Shown here piece after piece: positions 34,353-47,122 of a stretch of DNA of 64,000 nucleotides. The position numbers and the translations under genes were made by a program. Under the pieces are notes generated by a model. It was not told the DNA's origin and did not search any database. It saw only the letters and a program-made list of their open reading frames with translations. Origin of the DNA: Balanoglossus misakiensis (lineage: Eukaryota; Hemichordata); the NCBI GenBank assembly GCA_040954595.2, contig CM082576.2, positions 15,562,001 through 15,626,000 on the forward strand. Direction: 5' to 3'. Positions within the stretch are counted from its first letter, which is position 1. The number at the start of each line of letters is the position of its first letter.

Positions 34353-36679
34353 TTTCTAGAAGAGAAAAGTGAGAGTGTAATTGTCATGACATGTCTTACT
34401 TCACATCGTCTCATCATCTGAGCGGCTTCATTGCGTGGAATTCCTGTACCCCCCCCCCCCCCCTGAAGTCTGCTGAAAAAAGGCGACATTATGCCAAGTT
34501 TTTGGCAATCATGTATAAAAAGCGAAACCGTCCTAAGGCTATTTCTAAGAACCGAGGACGGAAAAAAGCCACAGACTAGCATCATACCTATACAGTGTTA
34601 GTTAGCTTTCTCCGAAGTTAAAACGAAAGGAACGGGTGAAGTGCACTGGAAGCAAATCCTTTACTTTCATTTGGTGTGATAACAGCAGAGATAACAAAGC
34701 TACTGAAAGTTTCCTTTGGTTTGAAATAAAAGCTTTCTTACTTTCTTCGCTCATATTAAAGGAGATGAGTATCCTTTCAAATTTGGTGTGCACTTGATAT
34801 AGTGCACTCCAAATTTGGCCGAAAATGTTGAAAGCGAACGGAAACATTGGACATGAGCGTGTGAACAAGACAAAGTTCTTACTTAAAGCGACTCAGTACC
34901 GATGCCATAAAACATGTAAAATGCGTGTTTCGTATCGTGGTCGACGTGTTTGTCACAATACACATTCAGTCAGACACCGGATAGGGCCTATATGTAGGAT
35001 TCACAAAACCTTATTCACCAGCATCTATTCGGCAAAGAGACAGACCACCCCAATTCTACTGCATGCTACATTGTAGACAAAAAAACAATGTGATATTCTC
35101 AGAAGAACTGTGAGCGCTGGTTCAGAGGACTGGGTGTGTGATAAGTTAGTGTGTAGCCTGCATTTTAGCACATGAACATGTATATACATGTACTACATAG
35201 CCCGCAAGCGCCCGTGCATGCGTACAGATTTACGGCATTATAGTCGACGCGTTTTCAAAACAAGGAACTCTGCACCAATGAATGTGCACTGGCCTACCCT
35301 TTGCCCCTTGCTTAGTGCAAACCCATAGCTGGGGCACTTTTTAGAACACATCTGAAGCAAGGTATGGTACAGAATAGATCAGACGTCACACACAAGTTTC
35401 TGAAGAAAAATCATTCTGCGGGGGTTTGCTGTGGCAACCCGTCTTTAAGGCATAGTCTGCTGCTGAATGCAATTTTAGTGCAGTCATGGAAGAGTTTTTG
35501 ATGTCCAACGCATACAGGTAGCGTTCGTACTGAACAAAAATTTATGGAATGTGTAAAATTTCTTCAGAGAAAACCTGGGAAATTTCCAGTCTGATTCAAT
35601 TTCTCGTGTAATGCTCAACTTTTTTAGCTGAAATCTGGCACGCGATGGTCATCTTATTTGTCGAAATGTAATTTTACAGAAAGCACTCCTATCAACTAAC
35701 TGGCCAGATCCTCAGACAGTGCATTCATTATTTTGTGTCCGAGCGTAAGGTAAGTGTTACGAAAAGGCGGGAAATCATTGCGTTATGAATTCGCACGTTG
35801 TCGTCTTGTGTATGTTTGCTTAGTTGCACACTCTGCATCATATTAAGACAATCTCGGACAGCTAGTTACACTAAACATTTATTTTTGGAACGATGGATAT
35901 TTTAGGCGGGAACTTGAAAAAGTTTGGTATTTTAGGCGGGAACTTGTAAAATTTGCAAAGAACGATAGTGCCCACTGCAAAATCTAGATTGCATACACTA
36001 TGATTTCATGACATGTGCATACAGCTTATTCGCTAAACATTTCATTTGCCAGAAGTAAAACGGACACTTACTTTCGTTTCTTCACTCGATCTAAAGTTCC
36101 TTTGTCTCGCACAAACTGTCGTTCCGCCTATCACCGGAGTGCAACTGAAGTAAATTATTTCAACCGTCAAGGTAATATGTTAAGATAGCATGGGGGAAAA
36201 CCATGACGTCATTCCCACGTTACCGTATTTTTCAAAGAATCAAAATAACGAAAGTTTGTCAAAGCATACATACCTACATGTATGAAGTTCTGACGAGTTA
36301 CATTCTAGAAGGGAAAAGTAAAATAATGTATATCTCTAAAATTGTACCGGCACAAATGCGAACATTTTGATCAAGTTTGCTTTCATTATTACAATGTACC
36401 TCAGTTTAAGTAAGCAAAAAATATATAGATAAACACGAATGCTTAACTTGTTTATTTTCAGGCCAAAATTCATGTATTTACATGTATGGCAACATTCCAA
36501 CCGTTGGCAAGAATGTGGCAAGATTACCACATCAATCATGCAATACTCACTCAATTATACATAAATGTTAAAGGATTACCAGGGATCGCTGATCATTTAC
36601 TACAGTTCTCCAACCCGAGCACAGCAAATATTTCGGATATATGTACAAAGTAAATCGTTTACATTTCAGAGCACGCCAT
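34353..36679. other. Gap without recognised gene
   Basis: It contains a poly-C run at about 34449-34463 and a direct repeat TATTTTAGGCGGGAACTTG at about 35899 and 35929. Open frames are short and uncharacterised. The promoter of the nuclease-like gene probably lies just above 34352. Confidence 0.45.
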
Positions 36680-39600
36680 CTATGTGTGTGTGTGTGTTGA
36701 CTCAGTATTGTGTTGTGACCCATGACCCCAGCGTATACTATTCAAGCATACACTCATGGTTATTCCGGGTCAACTTTCACTCACCTGGCCTCGACCTGAC
36801 CATTGTCCTCCGACGTGCAGGCCACTTCAGTGTCGCCTATATATGTTGCGGGGAGTGTTCTGTCTAGATTCTCGGTTCTCCGCGGGTACAGTTCAACGCT
36901 TGTGGTACTTCTAAACGACTGGTTGGGCTTCCTTGGGCGGTCAAGATCTGCTGTAAACGTTTAGGTAAGATTGACCGCATGTCTTTGTGGTATTTTGTCC
37001 TGATAGTAATGGGTGTGGAAATTTCACCAAGCAGTGCGTTTGAAGGTCAACAGAAGTCCCAAGCGCACTCATACCATAAACCATAAAATTCTAAAATAAT
37101 ATTTGATTCTCTCTTGCTTTTCAGGTTTAGGAAATCCAACCGAGCTATGTACAACACGCCGAGAAGACTTACGCTGGCATTGCTGTGCGTGTATTCATTA
37201 TCGCTGGGTAAGTCGTGGCGCACATACAAAAAAGCAAGAATGTTGGCTTTTGAAAATTTCCTTTTCATCCAACGATCTGCTTGAATGGCCGACTTGGGGT
37301 GTAGGCCTGATTGAGACCTTTAGCACTCAGTACATGTATTTGAGAACTTGTCAGCAACTTTGACTGTTAATATTGCATTGTCTCTCGATGTGCTTGTTTG
37401 TGTGTCTCTATGTCTGTCCCCACATGTGAATGCATATCCCCACATGTGTGTACTTATATTTCCGTCTGCTTTTGCATTTATTTCCATTAAAGCCCCAAGA
37501 GCTGCCACTTTTTGCATTATTTTCACGATTTTGCTTTCTGACTTGGTTCATCTGAATAAGCTTACTGATAGGGATACATGAACATCTTATAAAAGGCCGA
37601 TTGGCGCTGTATGTTGCAAGTTGAACAATTGATATATTAAACGGGTGCCGCGCCTGTTTAATAGGCCTCAATACAAAGAGTACACAGCTATTGCGGTATG
37701 CGTCGCCATACCAAAAGGTGACAAAAAACTAAATACAAGTGATATGGCTTAATAGTTAGGATTTTAAAGGATATTGAGAAGATTTGAAATATTTTATTGT
37801 AGGGAAAAATGCATGAAATTTGGCACCTCATTGGGGCTTTTTTGTCTAGGCACGCATTTCCGTCATTCTGTTGATCGATGAACGCAGAGTATATATAGAA
37901 AAACGATTCCTTCAAAATCAGTTCATTGTGAAATCCACCCATTCCAGAAATTGACTAACCACTAATTAATTGCCATTATATTTGGCTTGTCGACGGCCAA
38001 GGGTATTAAAAACAACAATGCGTGTTTCGAGCTCTGTTGGTAGTTAAATAACATGTCACAGTATTCTGGTTAGAACGTTGTACATGAAAAGCGATCAATC
38101 TTTTGCCCATTCGACACCAGTGCAAGTCACCACGTGGCTTTTCAGTTATTCGGGCATATTACGATGTGATATTGCTGAACATATTAACACTATACAATGG
38201 GTCCACAGTTTCATATCACATTTACTGTGACTTAATTCTCTTACAATTACTCAAGGAGAAGCCAAAGAGAGTGACCGTTTTAATTGGAGGTTCCCCACCC
38301 CCGTGGGATTAAACTTTTAAAGCGAATTTTAATCACACAGCAGTATATGATTGTTCTCCTATCAAATCAACGTAAAAGGAAAGGAGCGAGGTGACATATT
38401 TACTGCAACTTGTACTGTGTCTGCTGTTCTTAACTGAATGACCTCGACCTGCCCTGACAACTTTTACTTGTACATTGCATACACGTTGTCATTCTTTTCA
38501 GACAATTCTTGACCTTTGTACACACAGTAAGTAATACCCATGCCCCGTGGTTTGGTATGTCCTATTTGTCCAACAAGGCGTAAATAAAAAAAATGACTTA
38601 AGCCCAAATGTTACTCACCGTAGTCCAGCTGTTACACAATTATTTAACTAATTGAATTAATTAATTGGTACCTGATTAATGAATATATGAAATTTAGAGG
38701 CAAAGAATCGTATATTGACAGCCTTCACTGACACGTTTTGAGATATTTAAGCTTAATATCATGCGTTAACTTCACTTGTAGCAAAATTCTCTGTTTTAGT
38801 CTGACATGACACATAGAAGCATGCATATATACTTTGACGCCACATTCTATAACATCCAGCAGACGATTGGCATGATTGCGTACATGTGTAAGCAGGTCTT
38901 TGTCGGTACGTGATTCAATTTGAATCTATGCCTGGGGTGTTCAGAATAACGGCTGAGGCGTTCAGGCTTTATTTAGGCCTATTTACAACAGTTAACGTAT
39001 TCGCTTCATGCACAATCTATATTACATTAATCTGAATGCTGGACTGTTTGTAAGTGTATGGCGATCAGATATAGGGGACTATCATGGTTGTCATATTCAT
39101 TGTCATAGCCTATATATGTGGAAATTTGATAAAACACTGCTGCAATATTGTCATTTTCTTGAAATTGTCACAAAATGTGCCAAAAGAGGAGTATTATTAA
39201 ATGATATAGAGATAAAACTATGACACTATTATTCATTTTTGATAGAGTTGTTCAGATATTTTACCATAGGAAACTATAGCCCCGAAGAGAAGTGCCCCGT
39301 CAACTTTTTCCAGATTTCAATGACCCCGTAGCTTAAAACGTAGAATCGGAACACCTTGTTTTCTCTTTATATTTGTAACTTAAAATTCGTTGATATAAAA
39401 TATCTATAAAATCAGAAACAATGAAAATATTCTAAATTTTGAGTTGTCCCCTACCTTATTAAAGTGATATAATAGACTTGTATTTTTGCGGGATGCGAAC
39501 CGAATCCCACTACTTTACTATTTGTTACACATTTGGGTGTGTTAGTTAAACCCCCAATACCTTCTTAATTTAAAGGAAAGTGGAGTTTCTAATTGTCGAA

Positions 39601-40738
39601 CAATTGAAGAAAGAACCCAATCACATTTTCCGTGACCGACCGACCCCAGAAGTGATCTTGCCCGCCATTTACATCATACGTAAAGACACCTTGAAATATT
39701 TTCTTTTGTGTGCTATTCTCTTCAGTACACCTTGGGCACACAGCTACAGTTGGTTCCACACTGGCTGAAACAACGCAAGCCACAACTCGAGGAGTTGAAA
39801 CAACACAAGATACAACTCAAAGAAGTGAAACTCCCACTCAAGCTAAAACAACAGAAGACGTTGCTCAAGGAGATAAGACGACAGTAGATGCAGGTCGGAC
39901 CAGTGAGAAACCATCGACAGAAGAAGAACCTGCGCCGACGACGGCAGCAGAGAGTGATATACAGACAACTGAGGAATCTGTGCTTGCAATAGGTAAGTGT
40001 GCCACAGTCTACCCTTAAATGGACAAAGTCTCTCTCTCGCTGCCCCTTTTCCATTGATGTTTCATACAAAACACCGTTTATGTCAATGTACATGTGGATA
40101 TATAGTGAATCAATATTTGACCACACACAACTTCCATCCCATTTGCACACACCATATCCTACAAACGGAATGGAAGTTGTTAGACCAGGAGATAGGTGCC
40201 TTTAATCAGAATTTTGGTAAGGAAGGTTTGAGAAGTCCATACTATGTAAAAAAAAAAAAGGTGCTGATTCCAAAAAAGTCAGTCTTATTGACCCCACTCA
40301 AGACGAAATTGCCATTTTTGCCATTTTTAACCCAAAAAGGTCATTTTTAGAAAACACTAAAAACACACTGTTTTCGGCACATTCGGAGATCTGATGACAT
40401 ATGATATGCTTATTATATGTAAAATTTGGTGAATTTTGCGTAATATTCACCAAATCTCTACTAAAAACAAACAGAGCTACCCTTTTTAATCATGCTGAAC
40501 TGAAGGCTGACTTATTAGGCTATTTTTATTGCCACAAAATGGCATCATCATGTCACCAGATCTTCAAAAGTCTCAGGAGGAGGATACATCTCCTGACCCC
40601 CAGCCTATGTGTTTATTTCTATGTTTTGTAAAAATAAATGTGCAACGCATGAAAACAGTTTAATGGGACCATTATTCTCGAAATTGTAAAAAAAAAAATT
40701 CACAGTTAGTTAAATAAGCCCGACACATCAATTAGGAA

Positions 40739-40806
<68 letters not shown>

Positions 40807-42000
40807 ATGATGATGATGATGACGATGACGACGACGACGATGATGATGACGACGACAATGATGATGATGACAATGACGACGACGATGATGATGATGATGA
40901 TGATTCATATATGTGTGATTGTCACTACATTAGTGAAGTTTTTGACAAACATCCCGTTTATGCTGTCCTCACAATAATGAAAACCTATTTACTGTTTGGG
41001 ATGACTGTTTACTGACTACCCACAGTTGTCCCAGCAACAATACATGTACAACCTTGTCATTTTGCCATTCATTGTTGACCCGTGTCGTGCTGCTCTCGAC
41101 TTTACTAACGGCGAGTTTTTTGCTCTTGCGTTTTAGTGAAAAAGACTCCGCTCAGTTTAATACTGGCTGCAGCCTTTTACGCCTTGCTTATCGTTGGAAC
41201 CACCTTCATTGTCACTGCGTGTGTATTCTGCAAATGCTGTGCGAAGAAAATGGAAGATGACGACGAAATAGTGTAAGTTATTAAAATATGCGCAGTGATT
41301 CGATCAACGACTACCACAACCTGCATCAGTTTTGCATATATCTGCTGTATGTTTTCCTGATACTTATTAGTGGAAGTTAGATATAAACATGGACAAGGAA
41401 TGTATAGCGCACAATTTAGTCTGCAATACGTATCGTACGTTTAATCGTTTTACCTGGAGAGGGCGCTGCAACATGAGATGGCCCATGCTGTGTCAACAAC
41501 ATTGTTGCCTACGACCCACAGGAGACACCCCCCCCCCCTCCTTGTTAATTTTCTGAGGTGACTCTGGCCTCAGTTTATTTTAAGAGCCTTTCTTGGGGTG
41601 ACGCACGATTTAAAATCAGTCCTGGGAAGATTACAGTTTAAAAATATTTTGAAGTTGGAAAACTTCGCCCCTAACTTTATAGACCTTGGGCTGGTATAGG
41701 TTTAACGCCTACTTTCAGGGAATTTTATTGACAATTTTAGAGATGTTTCCCTGGAAGCATGTCATATACCGAGTGATACATGTATGCAGTTTGTTTGCCA
41801 TCCAAACATTGTGGTGTTCATCTTCGCCCGCCGAGGTTGGAAGGAGGGCCCCAAACACTCAGGTCTTTGTACACTGACACTCTCATAGTTCTGATCATTT
41901 ACCCATGTTGTTGTTTTTTTCATGCAGAACTCCAGAGCAACGCAAAGGAGGACTAGATAATCCTATGGATATAGTGAACGACGGGAACGGACCATTGTAA
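36680..42000 (+). CDS. Small mucin-like type I membrane protein
   Basis: An untranslated first exon (about 36680-36964, donor GTTTAG|GTAAGA) precedes coding exons 37125-37207 (ATG 37147), 39726-39992, 41137-41272 and 41928-42000. Coding length is 537 nt, 178 aa, with phases 1, 1 and 2 agreeing. It starts with a signal peptide (MYNTPRRLTLALLCVYSLSL). About 90 residues then are very rich in Thr, Ser, Glu and Gln, with TTQ/TTE repeats that suit dense O-glycosylation. A single transmembrane helix (LILAAAFYALLIVGTTFIV) follows, then CKCC and a 40-residue tail with acidic DDDE. The expected place is the cell surface. It has no catalytic domain and the family is not recognised; it resembles small epithelial or immune-cell sialomucins in plan only. 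Its promoter, leader and signal exon are duplicated at 30.5 kb. Confidence 0.8.
40014..40190 (+). mobile_element. MITE copy 3, truncated
   Basis: It matches the left half of the 14588 and 19463 elements (GGACAAAGTCTCTCTCTCGC through ACCACACACAACTTCCATCC), then breaks off near 40190 without the right arm. It lies about 22 nt after the donor of the mucin exon. Confidence 0.75.
40739..40903 (+). repeat. (GAT)n trinucleotide array
   Basis: About 165 nt of GAT with GAC interruptions, inside the intron before the transmembrane exon of the mucin-like gene. Confidence 0.95.
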
Positions 42001-42149
42001 TTACACACAAACCATGCTCTTCAGTCTTCCTGCACCTCACTCAGAAAAGCTGTGAGATGGCGCAGCTATCACAAGCGTACCTGTCATTTTTCAAAGCGTT
42101 CGTGACTGACGTGCTTCAATGTAAACGCTTACTTAATCATGCCTGATTG

Positions 42150-42264
42150 GTCGATCGATCGATCGATCGATTGATTAATTGGTCGATTGATTAATTGGTT
42201 GATTCATTGATTGATTGGTTTGTTAGTAGGTAGGTTGATTGGTTGATTCATTGATTGATTGATA

Positions 42265-42362
<98 letters not shown>
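42150..42362 (+). repeat. (GATC)n/(TTGA)n array
   Basis: Starts with GATC units and becomes a long run of GATT/TTGA units, just downstream of the mucin-like gene. Confidence 0.95.
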
Positions 42363-44629
42363 GTGATATTGTACAAAATTAACATTCTAAAATAACCAAG
42401 ATTATATCTTTAGTAATTAAGTATTATATAGAGAATCAACCATCATGTAGGTCAAATTAGAAAAAGAGAGAAAGAAAATCATGAAGATAAAATTGTAACC
42501 CTGCCGCTTTTGCCAAGTCGTCGTCACTTGCGCGGGAAATAAAAGCAGTCTGCAAACAACACGTGTAACAAGGTATACTTTCAGTATTTTGCTTTGTATT
42601 TGTAACGTCTCTTTTAATTATCCTTTGGATGTGGGGTGTCGGACTTGTCTCTAAGTTGGCAAACTCCAAGCACTTTAGACAGGCGAACAAATACAAACAG
42701 CTGATTTTTAGCCAAATTGACTACGGTCACATGACAGAAAGTCGATATAAAATTTAAACTAAATATCAATTTCAAATGGCTGCAAGCTCATAAACGTTAT
42801 TTTGATAACAACAAATTGCAATACAATTTTAATATTTATTACCACTGTTCCTTTCTGAAACATCACTTTCTCTTTGAAAATTAATTTTATATTGACTATT
42901 TTATATGACTACGTTGGATTTCTACATTATCAAGTACCCAAGGTTTGTTGATGCCACTTGAAAAATGTCATTCTGGGTTGTATCTACCATCTCACAACTT
43001 TAATTAAATGTAAGCATTACGTTATGTTTCTTTAAGTGATTTGAATTTTCCCAGTTTGAACAGAACTGGCCTGCTGGAAATAAACATTTAAAATAACCAA
43101 ACAACAAATGTACAGGATCAATTTCCTTTTAACTTTTGACGTATTTCAACAAAGACTTTAAAATTATTTTTGTGCGTTGGGATTTGAAAGACTAATTAAA
43201 TAATTGAATGGTTTTGGACGGATGTCATTTTCTGAAAAGAAACATTTCCCGAAGTGTCTATTACCTTAATGGTAATATCTGTGACAATCTTTTTGGCCCA
43301 TACAAATCATGGAGGAATCTTTAACGTCAGGTTGCGACAGAAACAAAAACAAAATTGCACTGTATAAAATACACGTCATAGCACAGCTATCTAAACCACC
43401 CACTTGCACCCCCACACACAAACATAGAAACGTAGGATAACTAATCGGTATTTTGTGAAGCGTTAGGAATCATAGAATTTTAAATTTAATTTTAACATGA
43501 AAATATTAGGTTGCAATGGCTGTTAACACTTGATTTGGGCACCGGACTTGTAGAGTATCATCAGTGAGGATTTTTATTACGCTTTACTTTGGCATCCTGA
43601 TAATCCCAAAACTGCTAAAGTCTTCATGGAAATATACCCCTACCCCCCAAATTTACTTGACAGATGAAAGCTATATCTACCGATCTGAACAGGCGCCATG
43701 GTGGTGAAGTGCGCCCTCTCTTATTCGCACGGAATGACATGATGATAATGGCTTCAACTTGCAAATAGCATCAAGGTGTTACTCACCTCGGAATAAAAGG
43801 CCATGTTGAAATTAATACTGATGATACTATGACTTCTAAACATTTAATCTATGGAATAAAAATTGGGGGTCAACAATTTAGATTTTGGGGGAACGGCGCC
43901 CTCTATCTAGCACGTCTTTCAGTTTTTGCCAGTGTTTTTAGATCTTTGTAAACATTCTAATGAGCCTTATATTCACGAAGAAGCATCTCAGGTGAACGTA
44001 TGAAATACTACTATGACTTTTCTGGATGGATGGATGGACGGATGGATGGATTGGAATGGATGGAAGTTTGAGAAGACATACATTGTAACAGTAGTCTTTT
44101 GCGCCTTTGTTCACAATCTACCAACTCTGTCTTATGAGGCTGCAATCATATCCGCAGGCGCGGACGTGACGACCTCCTCCTTTTTAAATTAACTGAAGGC
44201 CATCCAGTATCTGTTCAATTCGTAGTTTCTATCATATTCTTTTTTATAAGTAAAGAAAAGAACCAGAAATGACGCACACGTTCTGTTGATGAATGGTATC
44301 ATTCGGCCTGGTGTTCTCTGTGTGTTCACAATTTCCTTGCCCGCCTCTGGCTAGCACATTCAAGACAGCAAATTATCCATTTTCGTCGGCAATTCGACGT
44401 GATGAGGGTCATTAAATACTAGCAAGAGGTATCAATAGATAAAACTCCCGTTATGGGTGGGGAAGGCCAATTTTACCGTTTGTATCACCCGCCTGCCAGT
44501 GGCTAAACATATTCGAAGCTTTTGTGCGGTTCACGGATTGCACTCTTTATTTCACTAGTAGAAAGGAAGCCCCAACGTTCGATCCTTTGCACACGGAAAG
44601 CACATCAGCTGGTTTACCTGTCAAATTAG

Positions 44630-44870
44630 ACTAGCCCACTAGTCGCTTGGTGATTTTTAAATCTCAACACTTAATGTGTTTTCGGTGTTTTTTGTCTTAA
44701 TAAACAATGTCAATACTTTTTGCGTGCATGCTTGCCTTGAGTGTGTTTTTGGTAGTGAGGTGAGTTTCGAATTTGGGACTGAGCTTGTTTCGGGTAGCGT
44801 CGACCTACGCGTTCCCTACACATAATGAAGCCCATAGACTTGGAGCAAGTCTACTGTCAAATAAGCAAAC
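44630..44870 (+). repeat. Dispersed repeat, inverted copy at 52525-52745
   Basis: Blocks such as ATTTTTAAATCTCAACAC, GGGACTGAGCTTGTTTCGGG and GAAGCCCATAGACTTGGAGC recur as reverse complements at 52.5-52.75 kb. Divergence is modest and there are a few indels. Confidence 0.8.
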
Positions 44871-45359
44871 GAAAAAAAAACACTCCGTTTTGAGATAACC
44901 CGAAAGTAGCACAGTGATTTAGAACAACATCGTAATGATCATAGTCTTCGAATCTAAGATTGCACATGTGGGTTAAAAAAGTCAAGTTTGATGAGAAAAG
45001 GGTGGATTAATATATGTATCACAAAAAGGAGCTCGATGATATTTTTTGTAATTCATTCGACTTCATTAGTTACTCGTATGACCTGTCCAAGTGACGTCAG
45101 TCTATATTAGGAACAACGTCAAGTTAATCATTCGATAGTGTACATGTGATACAAAGTTTGAAGTCACAATCCATTGTTTGAGATGGTGCTGGTAACATTT
45201 ACACTGGGCTCATATATTGACTTTCTTTAGCAAGTGTGTCGTATGACATTCGCCGCCAAAGCTGTAGGCAGGCCGACTCCCCCACTCCCAATTGCTAGCC
45301 TGGAGTACTTCAAATCATATTCAAGGTAGCTAGAAGTATAACAATTGTTGCAAAGCGCA

Positions 45360-46110
45360 ATGGACGTAAATAGAATCATTAAATACCAGTTCGAAAGGCA
45401 GCAACTGCATAAAGCCCCATAATCTGTCGGCATGGTACACCATCGTGTTCCATTTGCTTCATACGAAAATAATCGGCCTCTCGACAAAACGTATTCAACA
45501 TTTCAACGCACGAAAGAACGAACGAATGAATGAATGAACATACACCTATCTACATTCAATCTATATACATTGTATGTATGTATGTATGTATGTATGTATG
45601 TATGTATGTATGTATGTATGTATGTATGTATGTATGTATGTATGTATGTATGTATGTATGTATGTATGTATGTATGTATGTATGTATGTATGTATGTATG
45701 TATGTATGTATGTATGTATGTATGTATGTATGTATGTATGTATGTATGTATGTATGTATGTATGTATGTATGTATGTATGTATGTATGTATGTATGTATG
45801 TATGTTATGTCTCAGCCAAAGAGTTGACTTGTGATACCCTCTCTTATCACATGAACTGGCCCTGATCACCACCTGTGTGACGTAGACCAGGACAGATCAA
45901 AAATCCAGATCACCCCTGTGTTACGTCATCAACCGGAACTATTTCCACCGATTCGCCGTAGCTTTGTTGTCAAACAGAAACAGTACGTGTAGCGCGCGGC
46001 ATTTACAATACAGAAATGAAATAAAAAAAATGACGGCTCCATGACAATAACGCTTTGTAAGCTCAAAACAGAAAGGTGGAATTTGGAAAGAAGACAGTCG
46101 ACGCAACGAT
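45360..46110 (+). repeat. Composite repeat with (TATG)n core
   Basis: Block A (45360-45540), a (TATG)n array (45574-45805) and block B (about 45850-46110, with ACGTCATCAACCGGAACTATTT). A relative at 60150-60903 has block B first and in the same orientation, then a CATA array, then block A reversed. No coding function; ORFs across it are artefacts. Confidence 0.8.
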
Positions 46111-46338
46111 CATGGACGATCGTGGCTGTCAAAGTTTTGGGTCAGGTGTACATACGTTCCGAGTCAAATCAGTGTGAGCAATTGTTTCGAGCCAGTTCAG
46201 CGTGACGACTGAACCTCTATATTCCTCCGGTCAACGAAATGTATAAGACGTGGCAACAGGTTGCAGTAAAATTGTTAGAGAATCGATTACATTTGTGTAA
46301 GGCCGAACTTCGAGCGAACGGAACTCAACGGGACGACT

Positions 46339-46432
46339 TGTTGGGAGATTTTATGAATGATCAGCGATAGTTCATCATTTGCGTATATGCAAATGATGAA
46401 CTATCGCTGATCATTCATAAAATCTCCCAACA
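46339..46432. repeat. Near-perfect palindrome, 47-nt arms
   Basis: The left arm begins TGTTGGGAGATTTTATGAAT and the right arm ends ATTCATAAAATCTCCCAACA. There is no loop and about one mismatch at the centre. Confidence 0.9.
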
Positions 46433-46551
46433 TATATCTCCTGGGGAAAAAATCCCGCTCAGTAAAATACGACACCGCTCCAAAATTGTTGCAAGGTACT
46501 GAATTTTTTTTAGTCCTGCCTCTTCTAACGAAAAATTGTTCATGTGATAAA

Positions 46552-46712
46552 TATATAATCCCATGATATCTTTCTTTGTTTAACGTCATCGTATACTCGT
46601 GGTTTTCGCGGAAGCGTACAACTTCTCGCCTGCGGCTCGAAGTTGCACTGCTCGCGAAAACCACTCGTATACGATGACGTCAAAGAAAGAAAGATATCAT
46701 GGGATTATATGT
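46552..46712. repeat. Hairpin element, ~60-nt arms
   Basis: The left arm runs from ATAATCCCATGATATC to GTGGTTTTCGCG and the right arm from CGCGAAAACCAC to GATATCATGGGATTAT. About 40 nt of GC-rich loop separates them. It lies about 120 nt from the palindrome at 46339. Confidence 0.88.
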
Positions 46713-47122
46713 AATTAGCGAAAAGTTCAATGCTTCGAGTGTAGCATCTTGAATTTTGTATGAGATTATTTTACCTATTTCATTAAGTAAAAACGGGTTA
46801 AGCAATGCGTGACATTAAAAATAATTTATTTATGATTGACGTATGACGAAAAGGAATTAATTAATATTATGCTTCCGGTAAAGAACAAATTAAACAAAAC
46901 TTGTATTAATCATCAAGGTGGCTCGTGTAGGTGATTGGTCCTGGTCCAAACAACCACTGGGGGGAGGGGTGTATGCCAACTAATAAATGTAAGCACACGG
47001 CATAGCGTCTCCATATAGTATTTGCTTTCTCTACAGTGGTTACAAATCTTTACAAAACGCGCATAATTTATCAAGTAGTTTATATATAAGATTATCGCAG
47101 ATTAGCCGCACAACTCGCAACT

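Larger units (their letters stand above)
42001..45359. other. Gap without recognised gene
   Basis: It holds the TTGA array at 42150-42362, a GGATGGAT run at about 44025-44060 and, at about 44630-44860, a segment repeated inverted at 52525-52745. No coding gene is supported. Confidence 0.5.
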
